This document shows positions 52,087-63,167 of a stretch of DNA of 64,000 bases, piece by piece. A model generated the notes under the pieces. It saw only the letters and a program-made list of their open reading frames with translations, did no database searches and was not told the origin of the DNA. The DNA is from Lasiosphaeris hirsuta. Lineage: Eukaryota; Ascomycota; Sordariomycetes; Sordariales; Lasiosphaeriaceae. The DNA is taken from assembly GCA_030549175.1 (NCBI GenBank), contig JAUKUA010000005.1, positions 2,852,001 to 2,916,000 on the forward strand, written 5' to 3'. Every line of letters starts with the position of its first letter. The first letter of the stretch is position 1. The translations under genes were made by a program, and so were the position numbers.

Positions 52087-53652
52087 ATGCTAAGCAACGC
52101 AAACCCTGCTTTACCCTCCCCACAGCCTGAGCTGCTGCCTCCCTACGGTCGCCCTCTCTCTGCTCGTGCCCCTCCGCGAGGGTCTTCGAACCAGAATACC
52201 ACTCCCGATGGATACAATTCTCCTCGGCAAGTCGACACGCGTATAGCACCCGCTCCACAGCTGCCCCGGCCGTCGCAGCAGCACCACGGCTTCAACGCAC
52301 CGCGCCCATCGCTTTCCCCTTTATCAGAGTACCACAGCGGCTTTACAGATGAGGATCTCGGCTCCCCCTATCGCCCAGCGAACACTCACCGACGGCAACA
52401 ATCGTTCCCGAATCTACTGCCCCTGAGCTTCAGGAGCAGAACGCCCTCGCCGACAAGGAAGCCATCCAAGCTACCAGAGCAGATGCCATTCACCGGCGAT
52501 GGAAGGAGTAGCGTTAGGGCTGAGAGCCCAAGGACCGGCATTGCCGGGTGGTTTAGTTCTACAGCAGCCGGCAGTGCGTTGGGCATGTCTACCCCGAACG
52601 ATGGACAGACGTTTGACAGGGCGTCAATAGATGCAACGCCGGAAACCACACCGACAAAATTACGAAGGAACACAACGATTGCTAGCACAGCAGACCCAAC
52701 TACACCAAAAAGTACCGTTACAGCGACAGCCTCCCGGTTCATGTCAGCCATATCTTCACGGTTCATAGCACCCCCCGCGAGCCCGATCATTGACGACGAG
52801 ATCTGCAATCTTAACATCGAGGCCGCTCTGTTCCCTTCCAGTTCTCCCAGCTCGCCGTCAGATCGGGACCCCTTTTCCCCAGCTGCTTTCAAGAACCTGC
52901 AAATGAATGCACTGGGTCTGCTGGTCAAGATGCAAAGTGCTTACCGCGACCGCGTTGCCACGCTTCGCGAGCTGCAGTCTGAAAAGCTAGCACAGCGAGA
53001 GGAGCTTGAAGAGGCCGAGACGCGGGCCCAGCACCTAAAGATGCAGCTGGAGGGAATGGCCAGGAAGGCGCAAGAGCAAGAAAAGGCCATGCAGCAGCTG
53101 ATGGAAGAGCTTAACGCCGAGAGGAAAGCTAGGGCTGACGAGCGTCTCGCCACCATGTCGGAAGGCTCCATGGTGTCAGAAGACCTGGGTGTGGATGAGG
53201 ACCGTCAACGGAGGAAGTGGCGCAAGAGTGGAAGCACGATCAAATCTGAAGTCGGGTTTGACACAGACGAAGAGAGCGCCGAGAGCGAGAGCGTGTTCTC
53301 GCGGTGTCGGAGTCCGACGCTCACACTCAATGCCGCTATGGACAACAACATGATGGACGGTCCTGCCCCGGCACAGCAGTCAAGAAGCAGTAGCTCACTG
53401 GCTCCGCCTAGGCATAGACCCGGACAGCCTCAGCAGATGAGCGCGTTCCAAAAGATCATCAAGGGAATCGCTGGCGAGAACGAGGACGCTGGGACGAATG
53501 GGTGCAGGAACTGCAAAGGGCAAGACGCCAGCGTCGCCTGGGATACGGTTGGCTTGCTGAGAGACGAGAACAAGCATTTGAAGCAGCGGGTTGGGCAGTT
53601 AGAAGTTGCAGTTGAAAGCGCGTTGGATTTGGTCAATGGGATTGGATTATAA
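52087..53652 (+). CDS. Unrecognised coiled-coil protein, 521 residues
   Basis: Single exon. The first 230 residues are Pro/Ser/Thr/Arg-rich and probably disordered (SPTRKPSK, ATPETTPTKLRRNTT), resembling phosphorylated regulatory tails. Residues about 275-355 form a strong coiled coil rich in E/Q/R/A heptads. An acidic/serine region follows (DTDEESAESESVFS). Near the C-terminus is a compact block with MSAFQKIIKGIAGE, a CRNCKGQ pair of cysteines and a short second coil (LLRDENKHLKQRVGQLE). No enzyme motif is visible. A scaffold or cytoskeleton-associated role is a guess from architecture only. Confidence 0.82.
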   Translation: MLSNANPALPSPQPELLPPYGRPLSARAPPRGSSNQNTTPDGYNSPRQVDTRIAPAPQLPRPSQQHHGFNAPRPSLSPLSEYHSGFTDEDLGSPYRPANTHRRQQSFPNLLPLSFRSRTPSPTRKPSKLPEQMPFTGDGRSSVRAESPRTGIAGWFSSTAAGSALGMSTPNDGQTFDRASIDATPETTPTKLRRNTTIASTADPTTPKSTVTATASRFMSAISSRFIAPPASPIIDDEICNLNIEAALFPSSSPSSPSDRDPFSPAAFKNLQMNALGLLVKMQSAYRDRVATLRELQSEKLAQREELEEAETRAQHLKMQLEGMARKAQEQEKAMQQLMEELNAERKARADERLATMSEGSMVSEDLGVDEDRQRRKWRKSGSTIKSEVGFDTDEESAESESVFSRCRSPTLTLNAAMDNNMMDGPAPAQQSRSSSSLAPPRHRPGQPQQMSAFQKIIKGIAGENEDAGTNGCRNCKGQDASVAWDTVGLLRDENKHLKQRVGQLEVAVESALDLVNGIGL

Positions 53653-54391
53653 AATGGGGACAGGGGTAGGTGACATCGCGTCGTCGTCACCATTGGTTTA
53701 TTACGGCATGGGCTGTTCAAGCAGCGGCGATATAGGTATGGTGTGGTTGGCAGTAGGACTTGGTTAAGTCATTTTTTTTTGTTTCTGGCGTTATGGCAAG
53801 TTAAGCACCGCATTGCACTTCCGCTATGCAGTTTCGTACGAGTGCTGATTTGATAACCTTGGGGGTTTTGGCTGCGGAACTAGGAGCTGGCAAACTCGTC
53901 TTGCATGGAGGCATGGCCACTGAGACTCAGGAAATAGACTGGAAATATCGATTGGGGAATACATGTAGGGCTGTCGATGAATTGCAAGGTCGCTGAGGCG
54001 ATATTTACCTTTTGATAGTCTGATTACTGCGGGAACCAATGACCTCCCGCAAGTAAACTCGTGGATCCGAATGATTTGCCTCCTTTCGCCTCTGCCTACA
54101 TGCCCGCCCTCCGGGCTATTTGCTGGCCAGAATCCCGCAACTTCTACTTCCTAGCTGCGTGCAGCATCCCAACGCACCTCAATTGAAGAATGTCTCGTTG
54201 GACCTGGTGACGCTTCAATGTACAATCCTGTCTGTATTCAGCACACCAAAGCTCTACGACGCCCGCCCTCGATCCGAAAGCCCGATCCGCATCCCGCCTT
54301 TCGTATGTACAGTTAACGCCTCCCGGAGGAATCTCGGCCCGGTCTCGATGTCAGTGTCAATGCCAGCCTCGCGCCCTCGCTCATCCTTCGC
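53653..54391. other. Convergent 3' flanks, no gene
   Basis: Region between the coiled-coil gene and the complex I subunit gene. Nothing further is seen. Confidence 0.5.
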
Positions 54392-54820
54392 TCAATGGTG
54401 TTCCTCTCCATGCGCTGCGGCGTGGCCGTGGTGCTCGTCCTTGAGGAAGAAGTGCTCGTATGTGCAGTAGGCAGCAAAGGCGACCGACGCGATGCCCAGG
54501 CCCGGGAAGCCCTTCTTGAAGCGGTTGAAGCGGGAGAACTGGCCCTCGTACCGCCATGCTTCACTGCCGCGGTGGTTAGCTCTCGCCGCTGGGGGGGGGG
54601 GGGGGGGGGGGGGGCGTTTCTAGAGAAGGGGAAAGAGGAGACGTACGATCGGCCCCATGGGTCGTATTTGGGCTCGGCGGCGGCTTTGGCGAACTTTCTG
54701 ATGTCGAAGCCGGTGACATTGGGCTTGTCGGCCCGTAGTATTCTGGTGCGAATCGGGCCTGGTTAGTGAGCTGGATGGGCTGGGTGAGAGCGGGGAGGTT
54801 GCTTACCTGGAGGGCTGCAT
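54392..54820 (-). CDS. NADH:ubiquinone oxidoreductase B12 subunit (NDUFB3-like)
   Basis: Three exons: 54820-54807 (14 nt), 54742-54647 and 54563-54392; introns 64 and 83 nt. They join to 93 residues: MQPSRILRADKPNVTGFD, then AAAEPKYDPWGRSEAWRYEG, FSRFNRFKKGFPGLGIASV and a His/Glu-rich tail. This is the small accessory complex I subunit of the inner mitochondrial membrane, with one membrane helix (GLGIASVAFAAYCTYEHFF). The PWGRSEAWRY junction is rebuilt exactly across intron 2. That intron contains a run of 24 C on the coding strand. Its frames are short, so the gene is easy to miss. Confidence 0.9.
54591..54614. repeat. Poly-G run of 24 (C24 in the complex I pre-mRNA intron)
   Basis: Twenty-four consecutive G on the plus strand, entirely inside intron 2 of the B12 gene. 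On the coding strand the C24 run is followed directly by AG, making a competing acceptor. Confidence 0.93.
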
Positions 54821-55395
54821 TGTAAGGCTGGCAATTGCTTGTCAGGTCGGGGGGCGATGCTCAGCAGACAAGCTTCCTCACCAGGCGTCAATTGACTGGA
54901 TCTCGAACCAGTCCGTCGCAGGTCGTTGTCTGCCCGGGGCTTGATTGGGCACACCCCTGTTGCTTAGGTAAGGCCTCAAATATATGTGTGTGGTGTGGGC
55001 ACCGTCGGTGGGACCGTGCAGCGCTGCAGGCTGGCACTTCAACCTCGCCGGGCAATGAAACGAGCCTGCCCTCCCAAGCTCCCGTCGTTGCTTTCCAGCT
55101 CACTATTCCACGCCCCTCAACGCGATAATCCAAACGGCGATCTATTTAGACGAAACATAGTTTTTCACAAAGACGACCAGATAAAAGACTGTCGACACTC
55201 GCCGGGTAGCGCTTGACAACGCGCAAGGCTGGTCTGGCTGCATTGTGTATCACAGCCTACGCATCGTTTGGAACGGGAATGGTGCATTCAACGACGCTCG
55301 ATACCGCCGCCGACACTCTCCGTCTTGGGATACAGACTCTGCGATAAAAGAACCGCGCCTCTGTGACTGCTGGCCACCGGCCGACTCCCCTCGAC
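54821..55395. other. Divergent promoter region of the complex I subunit and pop2
   Basis: No gene is supported. The region serves two divergent genes. Confidence 0.5.
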
Positions 55396-57154
55396 ATGCC
55401 TCCGTTGCCCCGCTTCCCCAACGGGCAGAGCAACATCTCGCCCTACCACCAGCAGTTTCCCACCCACGCCCAGCACTCATCGACCCATCCGCCGCTGGGA
55501 AACCCGGGGTACCTCCAGCCTGGCAACCAAGTAAATCCCTTCTCTGCCGGCAACAATCTGTTAGGGCTGGGTGGCGGTCTCAATGCCGTGGGCTTCAACG
55601 TCGGCGGCGACTCGGGGTTGGCGAGCCACGCTGCGCGTATGAGCTTTGCGCACGCGGGTAATCTACAGCAGCAGCAGCAGCAGCAGCAGCAACCGCAATC
55701 CCAACAGCAACAACATGCCGCGCAGCAGCAACACTCGCAACTCTCGCAACATGCCCAGTCTGCCCAGCAACAACACGCCCAGCAACAGGCGCAACAGCAG
55801 CAGCAGGGCCATGCCGCTCTCGCAGAGCACGCCACCCGCGCCCAGACTAAGGGTCGGATACGCGAAGTGTGGAAGTATAACCTGCACGAGGAGATGGCGA
55901 ACCTGCGGGACTTGGTGGACAAATACCCATATATCGCCATGGTACGGCCTTGATCCCACCCCCACCCAGCCTTACGTGTCTTCTCGACACGTCGAAAGAC
56001 GGTCGAAGGTAGATTCACGGGCAACAGAGGCTGACTATACGTTATTTGCACAGGATACCGAGTTTCCGGGCGTTGTGTCAAGACCTATGGGTGGCTTCCA
56101 CGGTAAGAGCGACTACCACTACCAATGTCTACGGACCAACGTCGACATGCTCAAGGTTATCCAAATCGGTATCTCCTTATTTAACGAGGAGGGTGAACAA
56201 CCACCTGCACGGCCCAGCTCGACCGATTCGGCAGATCTCAGCGTGGGTGGCGGTCGACGCGCGGGCAACCAGGGTCCCTTTCCGTATGCCTGGCAGTTCA
56301 ACTTCAAGTTTTCGCTCAAGGAAGACATGTTCAATCAGACATCGATCGAGTCTCTGCAGCAAGCCGGCATTGATTTCAACTTGCTCGAGCGTGACGGGAT
56401 CGATCCTCACGACTTTGCGGCACTCCTGATCCCCTCAGGGTTGGTTTGCTTCGACGACGTCCGCTGGATTAGTTTCCATGGCGGGTACGACTTTGGCTAC
56501 TTGACGAAGCTGCTCATCTGCCGACAGCTCCCCAACGACGAGACAGAGTTTGGCAATATGATGCAGCTCTATTTTCCCTCGACATACGATGTCAAGCACC
56601 TTATGAAACACGCCATCAAGTTGCACAATAGTGGTATGCTCACTCCGAACGACGCCGCTACTGCCGAGGTTCTGCAAAAGTTCGAGCAAAAGTCGGGCCT
56701 TGAGCATATTGCCGAGACGCTCAAGATCAAGCGTGTAGGTAGCGCCCATCAGGCTGGCTCCGACAGCCTACTCACGGGTCGCGTCTTTTTCGAGCTGCGC
56801 AAGCGCATCTTCAACGGCGAGATCGCCGACGACCATCTCGGAAAGGTGTGGGGCCTGGGCATCCCCGACTACAGTATCGGCGGCATGCCGCTCGCTGGTA
56901 ATGGCACCAGCGGCCAGGCAGATAACAGCCCGCCCAGCGCTGCCCAGAACCAAAACGGCAATGCTGGCCATCAAAACGGCACGCCCAGCACGCCGAACAC
57001 GGCTAGCGTCGGTCTCGCCAGCACGCCGGCAGCGTCCGCGCACAACACCAACGGTGGTGCAAATAACAGCTTGGGCGGTGGAATGGGCCCGATGACACCG
57101 GGCGGCGGGGGCGGCGTCTTTGGGTCATTTGCGTTTGGTGGGAACAGGGGATAG
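55396..57154 (+). CDS. pop2: CCR4-NOT deadenylase subunit Pop2/Caf1
   Basis: Exons 55396-55941 and 56054-57154 (112-nt intron) give 548 residues. An N-terminal low-complexity region (1-145) contains a Q9 run encoded by pure CAG and further Gln tracts. The DEDDh 3'-5' exonuclease domain follows: D183 and E185 in DTEFPG, D328 in SFHGGYDFGYL, and H414/D419 in HQAGSD. All catalytic residues are present. It shortens mRNA poly(A) tails as part of CCR4-NOT. The C-terminus is Asn/Gly/Pro-rich and ends FGSFAFGGNRG. The TAG stop is followed directly, in frame, by an ATG and 112 open codons. Confidence 0.95.
55669..55690. repeat. (CAG)n microsatellite coding for polyglutamine in pop2
   Basis: Uninterrupted CAG triplets encode the first Gln run; CAA-mixed Gln tracts follow to about 55806. 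Confidence 0.85.
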
Positions 57155-57493
57155 ATGCCCCCGAACCAGATGCCCCCTTTCCCTCATCCGTCTAACCCCC
57201 GCAGGGCTCTCCTCGAATCTTCTACCGGATCTTCTTCACAATCCCATTGGTCTCCTTCGTTCCACACACAGACCAGAAGAGCTGGTGGTTCCTACCAGAG
57301 CCTCACTCCCGATGCCCCGGACCAAGCGCCCCCGCTCCGATATGGGGCCATGCCGCCGCCTTCCCGTCTCGCTACACCCACCAGTCCGACGTCTCGTGCC
57401 TTGAACCCCTCGGCCGAGGTCTTTCGGTCACGGTCAGAGGAGCAACAGGCAAGACGGAAAGAAGACTCCAAGGATGAAGCAAAAGCATCGTGA
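57155..57493 (+). other. In-frame open extension directly after the pop2 TAG
   Basis: TAG (57152-57154) is followed at once by ATG, and the same frame stays open for 112 codons to a TGA. The product would be Pro/Ser-rich (MPPPSRLATPTSPTSRAL) with a charged end (EEQQARRKEDSKDEAKAS). Its composition fits disordered protein tails. It could be a readthrough extension, a separate small ORF in the 3' UTR, or chance. Confidence 0.4.
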
Positions 57494-58325
57494 TTTCGGC
57501 AGGGAGGTAAACTAAAACCCGAGATTTCATTTCCCTTTTCTCTTTTTTAGTCGTTGGAGTTGGGCAATCCATTCCAGGTGTTGCTGCGGTTGTGTTTTGG
57601 GCTGGGCTGTAAGTTGAACGGGTCAAGTTTTCGGTATTTGCTACGTTGTTGCTCTGGTTTGCAAAGGGGGGGGGGGGGGGGGGGAGGAGGATAGCGAAGG
57701 GGAGGGGGGCGGGAAACGGAAATGTAGCCTAAGAATATACCCCCCATCGAATTCTCGGGGAGTACGATCAAGTATATGGCGTCTAGTCTGGTGAGGGTGA
57801 TATTTGGAGTAGCGACAGACACAGCGGATAGGAAATAAACAGAAGCAAGGGCTTCTTGTGGGCTGACCAGATTAGCTTGTTCGTCTCTGGCTCATGCACT
57901 CTTCGACCCACGGCACAGGCAGGGGCAGTGTTCATTGGATTATCTGGGTTCAATTTTCCCTGCTGGGACGCTGTCCTATGTATGGTGCTCGGAAGGCGAT
58001 CCATACAAGATTGCGTACCTGAGCTGGGCGTGCAGTATGGTATGTACATTGTGTGGCAGTGAAGATAAAAACAGGAGAAACCGACCACGTTAGTCCAACA
58101 ACCCGGAAAAAAGCATCTGACCGAACCGCAAGCCCCTTTTCCTAAAGCAAACACCCTGAAAACGGAAAACCTGGTTTGCTCCGCCCCGTTCTGTGTGTCC
58201 TGTTAACACGCACTTGTAAGCCAAGCCACACACACAATCCGAAACCCGCCTGACCGCCCACCCCCCAAACGCCGTAATAAAATGCATCATGTCATGACAC
58301 CATTTCACTCGCCTGCCCCATCCCG
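57494..58325. other. Convergent 3' flanks of pop2 and gid9, no gene
   Basis: Contains a G19 run (57666-57684). No coding region is seen. Confidence 0.55.
57666..57684. repeat. Poly-G run of 19
   Basis: Nineteen consecutive G in the pop2 3' flank. Confidence 0.92.
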
Positions 58326-59740
58326 CTACGTGATAAAGACCTTCTTCAGCTTGTCGACTGGGAACACCTGGCCCGTGACGAGGTCCTTAACGTGGTTGGG
58401 GCCGAGCCCGGCCTTGGCGGCGTACTCGTGGATGCGGGCCTGGCCGTAGACGCGGTTGTTGGGCAAAACCAAGAGGTCGTTAGCTACGTGGCTCTTGTCG
58501 TGGTGGGCGTAGGGCACGTTGCGGGCGAGCTCGTTGAGCTCGGTCGAGCAGATGGGGCAGACCGAGGCCGTCAGGCTGGTGGCGTGGCCGGGCGTGGACG
58601 AGGCCGTGGCCTCGGCGCCGTGGCACGCGGGCGTCTTGAGGGCCGACAGGCCCGACGAGAGGGCGATGTGGAGGAGTGGGAAGGACGGCAGGCCGAGCAG
58701 CTTGTTGTGCGCGTCGACGAAGATGGAGGCTAGCTGCGACCACCGGCTCGGGCTGTAGTAGCGCGCGTAGGCCGGCAGCGGCGTATCGGGCCCGAAGGCG
58801 AGGAGCCCGATGATGTGCGAGACCTCGGCTGGGTAGGTCTCGTTGAAGGGGACGATGGACTTCTTGGCGTGCGCGATGGCTTCGATGGTCTTGCTGGGCT
58901 GCTCGGCCCGGAGCAGTTCGATGTACTGCTGGCAGCGGAGCATGAACTCGAGGTTTGACTGATGGATTGTTAGCATGGAGCTTGAATGCGGCCGGATGAT
59001 CGGATGGGGGTATGGATTCGTGCCTTCAATTTGCGGAGCTCCTTCTTGTTGTCGGCACACCAGGCCAGCGCCTCCTGAACGCTGCCACCCTCGAGCGCGG
59101 TCCGGATCCTGCTCATGGATATAAATGTGTCAATGTCGACCAGGTCTTGCATCTGGCGCTCGTTGGCCAGGGCGGTGGCCGAGGCGTTGTAGCCGTGCCG
59201 GAGCAGGTAGTCGACCATGAGGCGGTCGAGGCGCTGGCGTGACCAGGACTCGTAGTGGACGTCCTCGACCGTGTGCATCGTGGAGAGCTCCCGCAGATGG
59301 GCGACGCGGGCGCCGAGCTGGCGGTAGAGGCGGGCCTCCTCCTCGGCGTTGGTGGTCAGCTTGCGCTTCAGGCCGCGCATGCGGGCCAGCATGACGTCGA
59401 GGTTCTTGACGACATCCTCGGGGGCCGTCTTGGCGTTGAGCGAGCCCGTGGCCGTCTCCTTGAGCAGGTTCTTGACGAAGGCGGCATCCCACTCGGTCGT
59501 AAAGTGGGCTGAGCGAAAATTCTTTCGGAGGAGTTCGTAGGGGAGGCGGAGGAGGGGCTGGTCCTGTCAAGGGGTAAGATGTGGTAGGTTAGCAATTGCG
59601 ATGCTGGGAATGACCGCATCCCCGGACGCCTGAAGATGCTGGAATGATGTTGGGGGCGGAAAGACGGAGACACCGGGATCGGGGGCACATACGAGGAGGA
59701 GATGTTTTTTGTGGTCTATCTTGGATGCTTCGTCTGCCAT
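58326..59740 (-). CDS. fyv10: GID/CTLH ubiquitin ligase subunit Gid9/Fyv10 (MAEA-like)
   Basis: Exons 59740-59693, 59563-59024 and 58958-58326 give 406 residues. The order is a coiled N-terminal region, LisH ([22 protein letters not shown]), CTLH ([30 protein letters not shown]), CRA, and a C-terminal degenerate RING (CPICS, then H, and NRVYG). It ends [19 protein letters not shown], the family's typical tail. In yeast, Gid9 pairs with Gid2 in the ligase that degrades gluconeogenic enzymes. Intron 1 is 129 nt with a GTATGT donor. Intron 2 (65 nt) has no usable GT; the frame is restored only by a GC donor (AAG|GCACGA) with a GCTAAC branch and CAG acceptor. Confidence 0.92.
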
Positions 59741-60063
59741 GGTACCACTCCCAGGCTTTGCGCAGATCGGAAGGTGTGTAGTTTACATGGAAGAGAGAGT
59801 GTGGTATCTTGGATGCTTGGGTGTTGGCATGGGCAATGGGCCTGCAGGAGCTCCAGATTCGTAAGGCGGGAGCAGGCGGCCAGCAGGGTTCCGCTAGGGG
59901 TGCTGCGGCCGATTATCCCCTCACCTTACGCAGCAACTTTCGCGGGGGCATTGGCCGTGATTGGAGCAAGTATCATGACAGGGTTTTGATTCGATCAAGC
60001 CATTGCATAATCGATTGCCGGGGCCGCAAAACACACACAGCTCACGGACATGACATCTCGATG

Positions 60064-60103
60064 CCATGGCACCATGGCACCATGGCTCCATGGCTCCATG
60101 GCT
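60064..60103. repeat. Tandem repeat, 5 x 8 bp (CCATGGCA/T)
   Basis: Two ccatggca units followed by three ccatggct units. Confidence 0.92.
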
Positions 60104-61704
60104 GCTAAGAAGGGTTCAGAGCCACCTTGGACAGCAACAGCAGCGAGACACCACAAGTGCAATACCGAAACTCAAGAGCAACAGCTCGTGACACGGCCCA
60201 TGGCCACACCTCCAGCAGGTCAAATCATGTGCCGAGCTTGTCTCACCAGATGGTGCGAGATGGTGGACCAAACGGATGCAGAGGGGTTCCTCAAGCAGAT
60301 GAGTCAACTTTCAAAATCTCAACAATCCCACGCTCTCCTCCCAAAGGCCCCCAAGCCCAAGCCAAGCCCCGGCATCTGCGCGTGAGGCGACACCGTTTGC
60401 AAGTTGCGCACAACAGCAGCAGCCAGTGGCAAGTCGGCACCTAGCTAGCCGGGCCGACCCCGAAGTCGACCAGTGTCTCTGTCAACCTAGGTCTTTCAAA
60501 CCCAATGCCCCCCCAAGTGGTCGACATAGTGGTGTCGCACAATACAGGGAAGGCAGGCAGCCCAAAGGGGTGCCAACATCAACACTTGCTCTAGGAAGCA
60601 TGTTGGAATGCCCACGTGCCTTAGGCACAAGGCCCCCCCCCCTCATAGATTATCGCCGTGGATAGTTAGCCTCCTGGCTATGATACAAAGATGGCCCTGT
60701 CCCACGCGTTGAAACGGCTGTCCTCCGTCCTATTCGTGCGGATTGTGCCTTGCGTACTATTCGCTTGTTGCCGACGCCCTTGAACTAGCAGCCGCCTAGA
60801 TCTGTCATACTGCAACATACTGCAGCAACCTGCGACATACTGCGACAGACTGCGACAGAGAGCGAAGCAGAGGACGAGTCGGCAAGGCTAGCAGAGACTC
60901 GAGAAGAGACTGGGAGAAGTAGCAGCAGCGGCAGCAAGCAAGCACATGTGTGTGTGTGGTTGCTCTGCCTCGTGCATGGAGGGGCTAAGCAGGCTGGCAG
61001 GTAAGATGGGGAGTGGGTGAGGATGGGGAGGATCGGTCGAATCCTAGGCGCATCTTGTGTGCGGCAGCCAAACTCTCATGCTGATTGCTGATCGCTTGTG
61101 CATGCAGCAGGTCGATGAAAGGCTGGCTCTGGCTGGCTCAACTCTGGCTCTTGGTCGCCCTTGGCCGCTCTTGCTGGTTTCGGTAAGGGGTGGCCCGAGC
61201 GCCCCACGCCCCATCTCCCATCCCGAATCACGTTTTCTGACCTCCCAGTCCCCAGCTCACATGATCTTCCTTCTCAATCAACTCTCTCGACAAGGCCCCC
61301 CCTCGCGCTGCTGCAGCCAAAAGAACGAACCAAAACTCGAGTCTGAGATATTTGGCGATACTTTACCAGGTATGTGTTGCATTATCCTGAAGCTTTGTTT
61401 TACCCCTATTCGAATTCCCTTTGAGAGTGTTGTTGGCGCGCTGGTCGCCGTGGGGCCCTGCGCAAGTTGCCGCAGTCTCGTCACGTTTTCGGGCACGTTC
61501 TTCACATGACCTCGACCGAGACCCGTGGACCAGACCGAAGCGACAAAAGAAAAAGGGCAGCGCGCTCCATCACGTAGTCGTCCTTTCCATCACGGAATCG
61601 AGCAAAAAGACGCAGGCTTGGCCGTGCCATGTTTCTGCGTCCGCGCTGTGATGGCGCACGCATCGTCGCAGGCGACAAGTCTGTTGCGATGGTGCCATTT
61701 GCTC

Positions 61705-61756
61705 AGCAGTGGCAGCAGCAACAGCAGCAACAGCAGCAGCAGCAGCAGCAGCAGCG
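61705..61756. repeat. CAG/CAA trinucleotide tract in the cbf1-like upstream region
   Basis: Run of cagcagcaa-type triplets ending in consecutive CAG. It lies outside the predicted coding region, about 450 bp before the start. Confidence 0.8.
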
Positions 61757-62211
61757 CAGAGCCGCCACAGCATCAGTCAAGTGACTCGGGGGCATTCATT
61801 GCCCAGCGGCTTTGTCGCTGTCGATGCCTCCCAGCCCCTTTGTCGAGATTCACCCTTGTCTTCCGCCAACAACGTCGAAATCCTGTTCCACTCACCCGCC
61901 CAAAGCCCGCATCAGCAGGCGTGTTGATCAAAGCTCAGCTTGTCGGCTTGCGCGACTTTGCCGACGCGCGTTATCCCAGGCCAGCCGCAGACAATCAATC
62001 CGTCCCTACACCACAAACAAGCAAGTGCTTGCAATTTCTGAGCAACAATGAAGCTCCTCTGTCCCGGCCTTGCTGTGCATTCCATTGTAATTCACTGTCG
62101 CTTTAATCGCAACTTGTTAGCGCGGCTCTACAGCCCGTAGGCAAGCAGTTGGGAGCTTGGGCTAGCTTACTGACCCGGAAGCCAGCATTGACACCTAGGC
62201 ATCTTGCCGGA

Positions 62212-63167
62212 ATGGCTGCGACAGTCGGTATTGAGCAATCCGATCTATCGGAACTCACCAATACCCCAGGCCAGAAGCGGAAGCGCACTGGGGAGTCATC
62301 TTCCCCGGACTCGCGCAGAAACAAGCGTGGCGCTCCTGCTGCCGCCATGACGGTGCCCGAACCCGACCAGTCGTTCCTCGAGGACCCTGTCAGCATCGCC
62401 CAGGCAGTCCAGGCAGCCCAGGACCACACCGTAAATGTTGATGACTTTGCTGCCCTCGCCCAGGCCTCCGCTGATCACAGCGCTGCTGCCGACACGGCGA
62501 ATGCGTCGAGCACGGCCGCTGCCGCGCTGAACATGTTCCCTACTCTCCATGTTCCTCCCACCACCGAGGAGACCTTTGCAGCCCAGGCCGCGGCCGAAGC
62601 AGCTCACCATGATGAGAGCCCATTCAATGTTTCGGCTGTCAGCCAGCCTGATGGATTGCCCATGGCAAGCCAGGCCTCGATGCAGCCCACCAACGGAGTC
62701 CAAGATCAGCGCTACAGTAACCCGCACAACCCCAAACCTACTGTTGGCTCCGAGGAGTGGCACAAGATGAGAAAGGACAACCACAAAGAAGGTTTGTAGC
62801 CTCCCGAACCCCTCCCCTACGGAAGTGTTCTAACACAGGTGCAGTGGAGCGTCGCCGCCGTGAGACTATCAATGAGGGCATCAATGAGCTCGCCAAGATT
62901 GTCCCCGGCTGTGAGAAGAACAAGGGATCGATCCTTCAACGCGCCGTCTCCTTCATCACACAGCTCAAGGAGAACGAGACTCAGAACATTGAGAAGTGGA
63001 CGCTGGAGAAGCTGCTCACCGAGCAAGCGATTGCCGAGCTCAGCACCTCCAACGACAAGCTCAAGCATGAGTGCGAGCGGCTCTACCGCGAGCTGGAGAC
63101 CTGGAAGAAGATCGCCCAGGGAGCTGGACTGCAGCTTCCACAGAAGGAGGAGCCCGGCACAAGCTAG
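62212..63167 (+). CDS. Cbf1-like bHLH transcription factor
   Basis: Exons 62212-62791 and 62845-63167 (53-nt intron) give 300 residues. The N-terminus has a basic KRKR patch, then an Ala/Gln-rich activation-type region with repeated AQA motifs. The DNA-binding region MRKDNHKEVERRRRETINEGINELAKIVPG is the Cbf1/USF-type basic helix-loop-helix. Its His, Glu and Arg residues contact CACGTG-type boxes in this family. Helix 2 (SILQRAVSFITQL) and a leucine-zipper-like coil with LEKLLTEQAIAEL follow. In yeasts, Cbf1 acts in sulfur-gene control and at centromeres; filamentous homologues act mainly in transcription (family knowledge). The intron splits the basic region and has two in-frame acceptors 6 nt apart. 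Confidence 0.88.

Larger units (their letters stand above)
59741..62211. other. Divergent intergenic region of gid9 and the cbf1-like gene
   Basis: 2.5 kb without a supported gene. It holds a (CCATGGCW)5 repeat (60064-60103), a degenerate 10-bp repeat with a tactgcgac core (about 60806-60860) and a CAG/CAA tract (about 61705-61756). A C/T-rich leader lies before the bHLH gene. Confidence 0.5.
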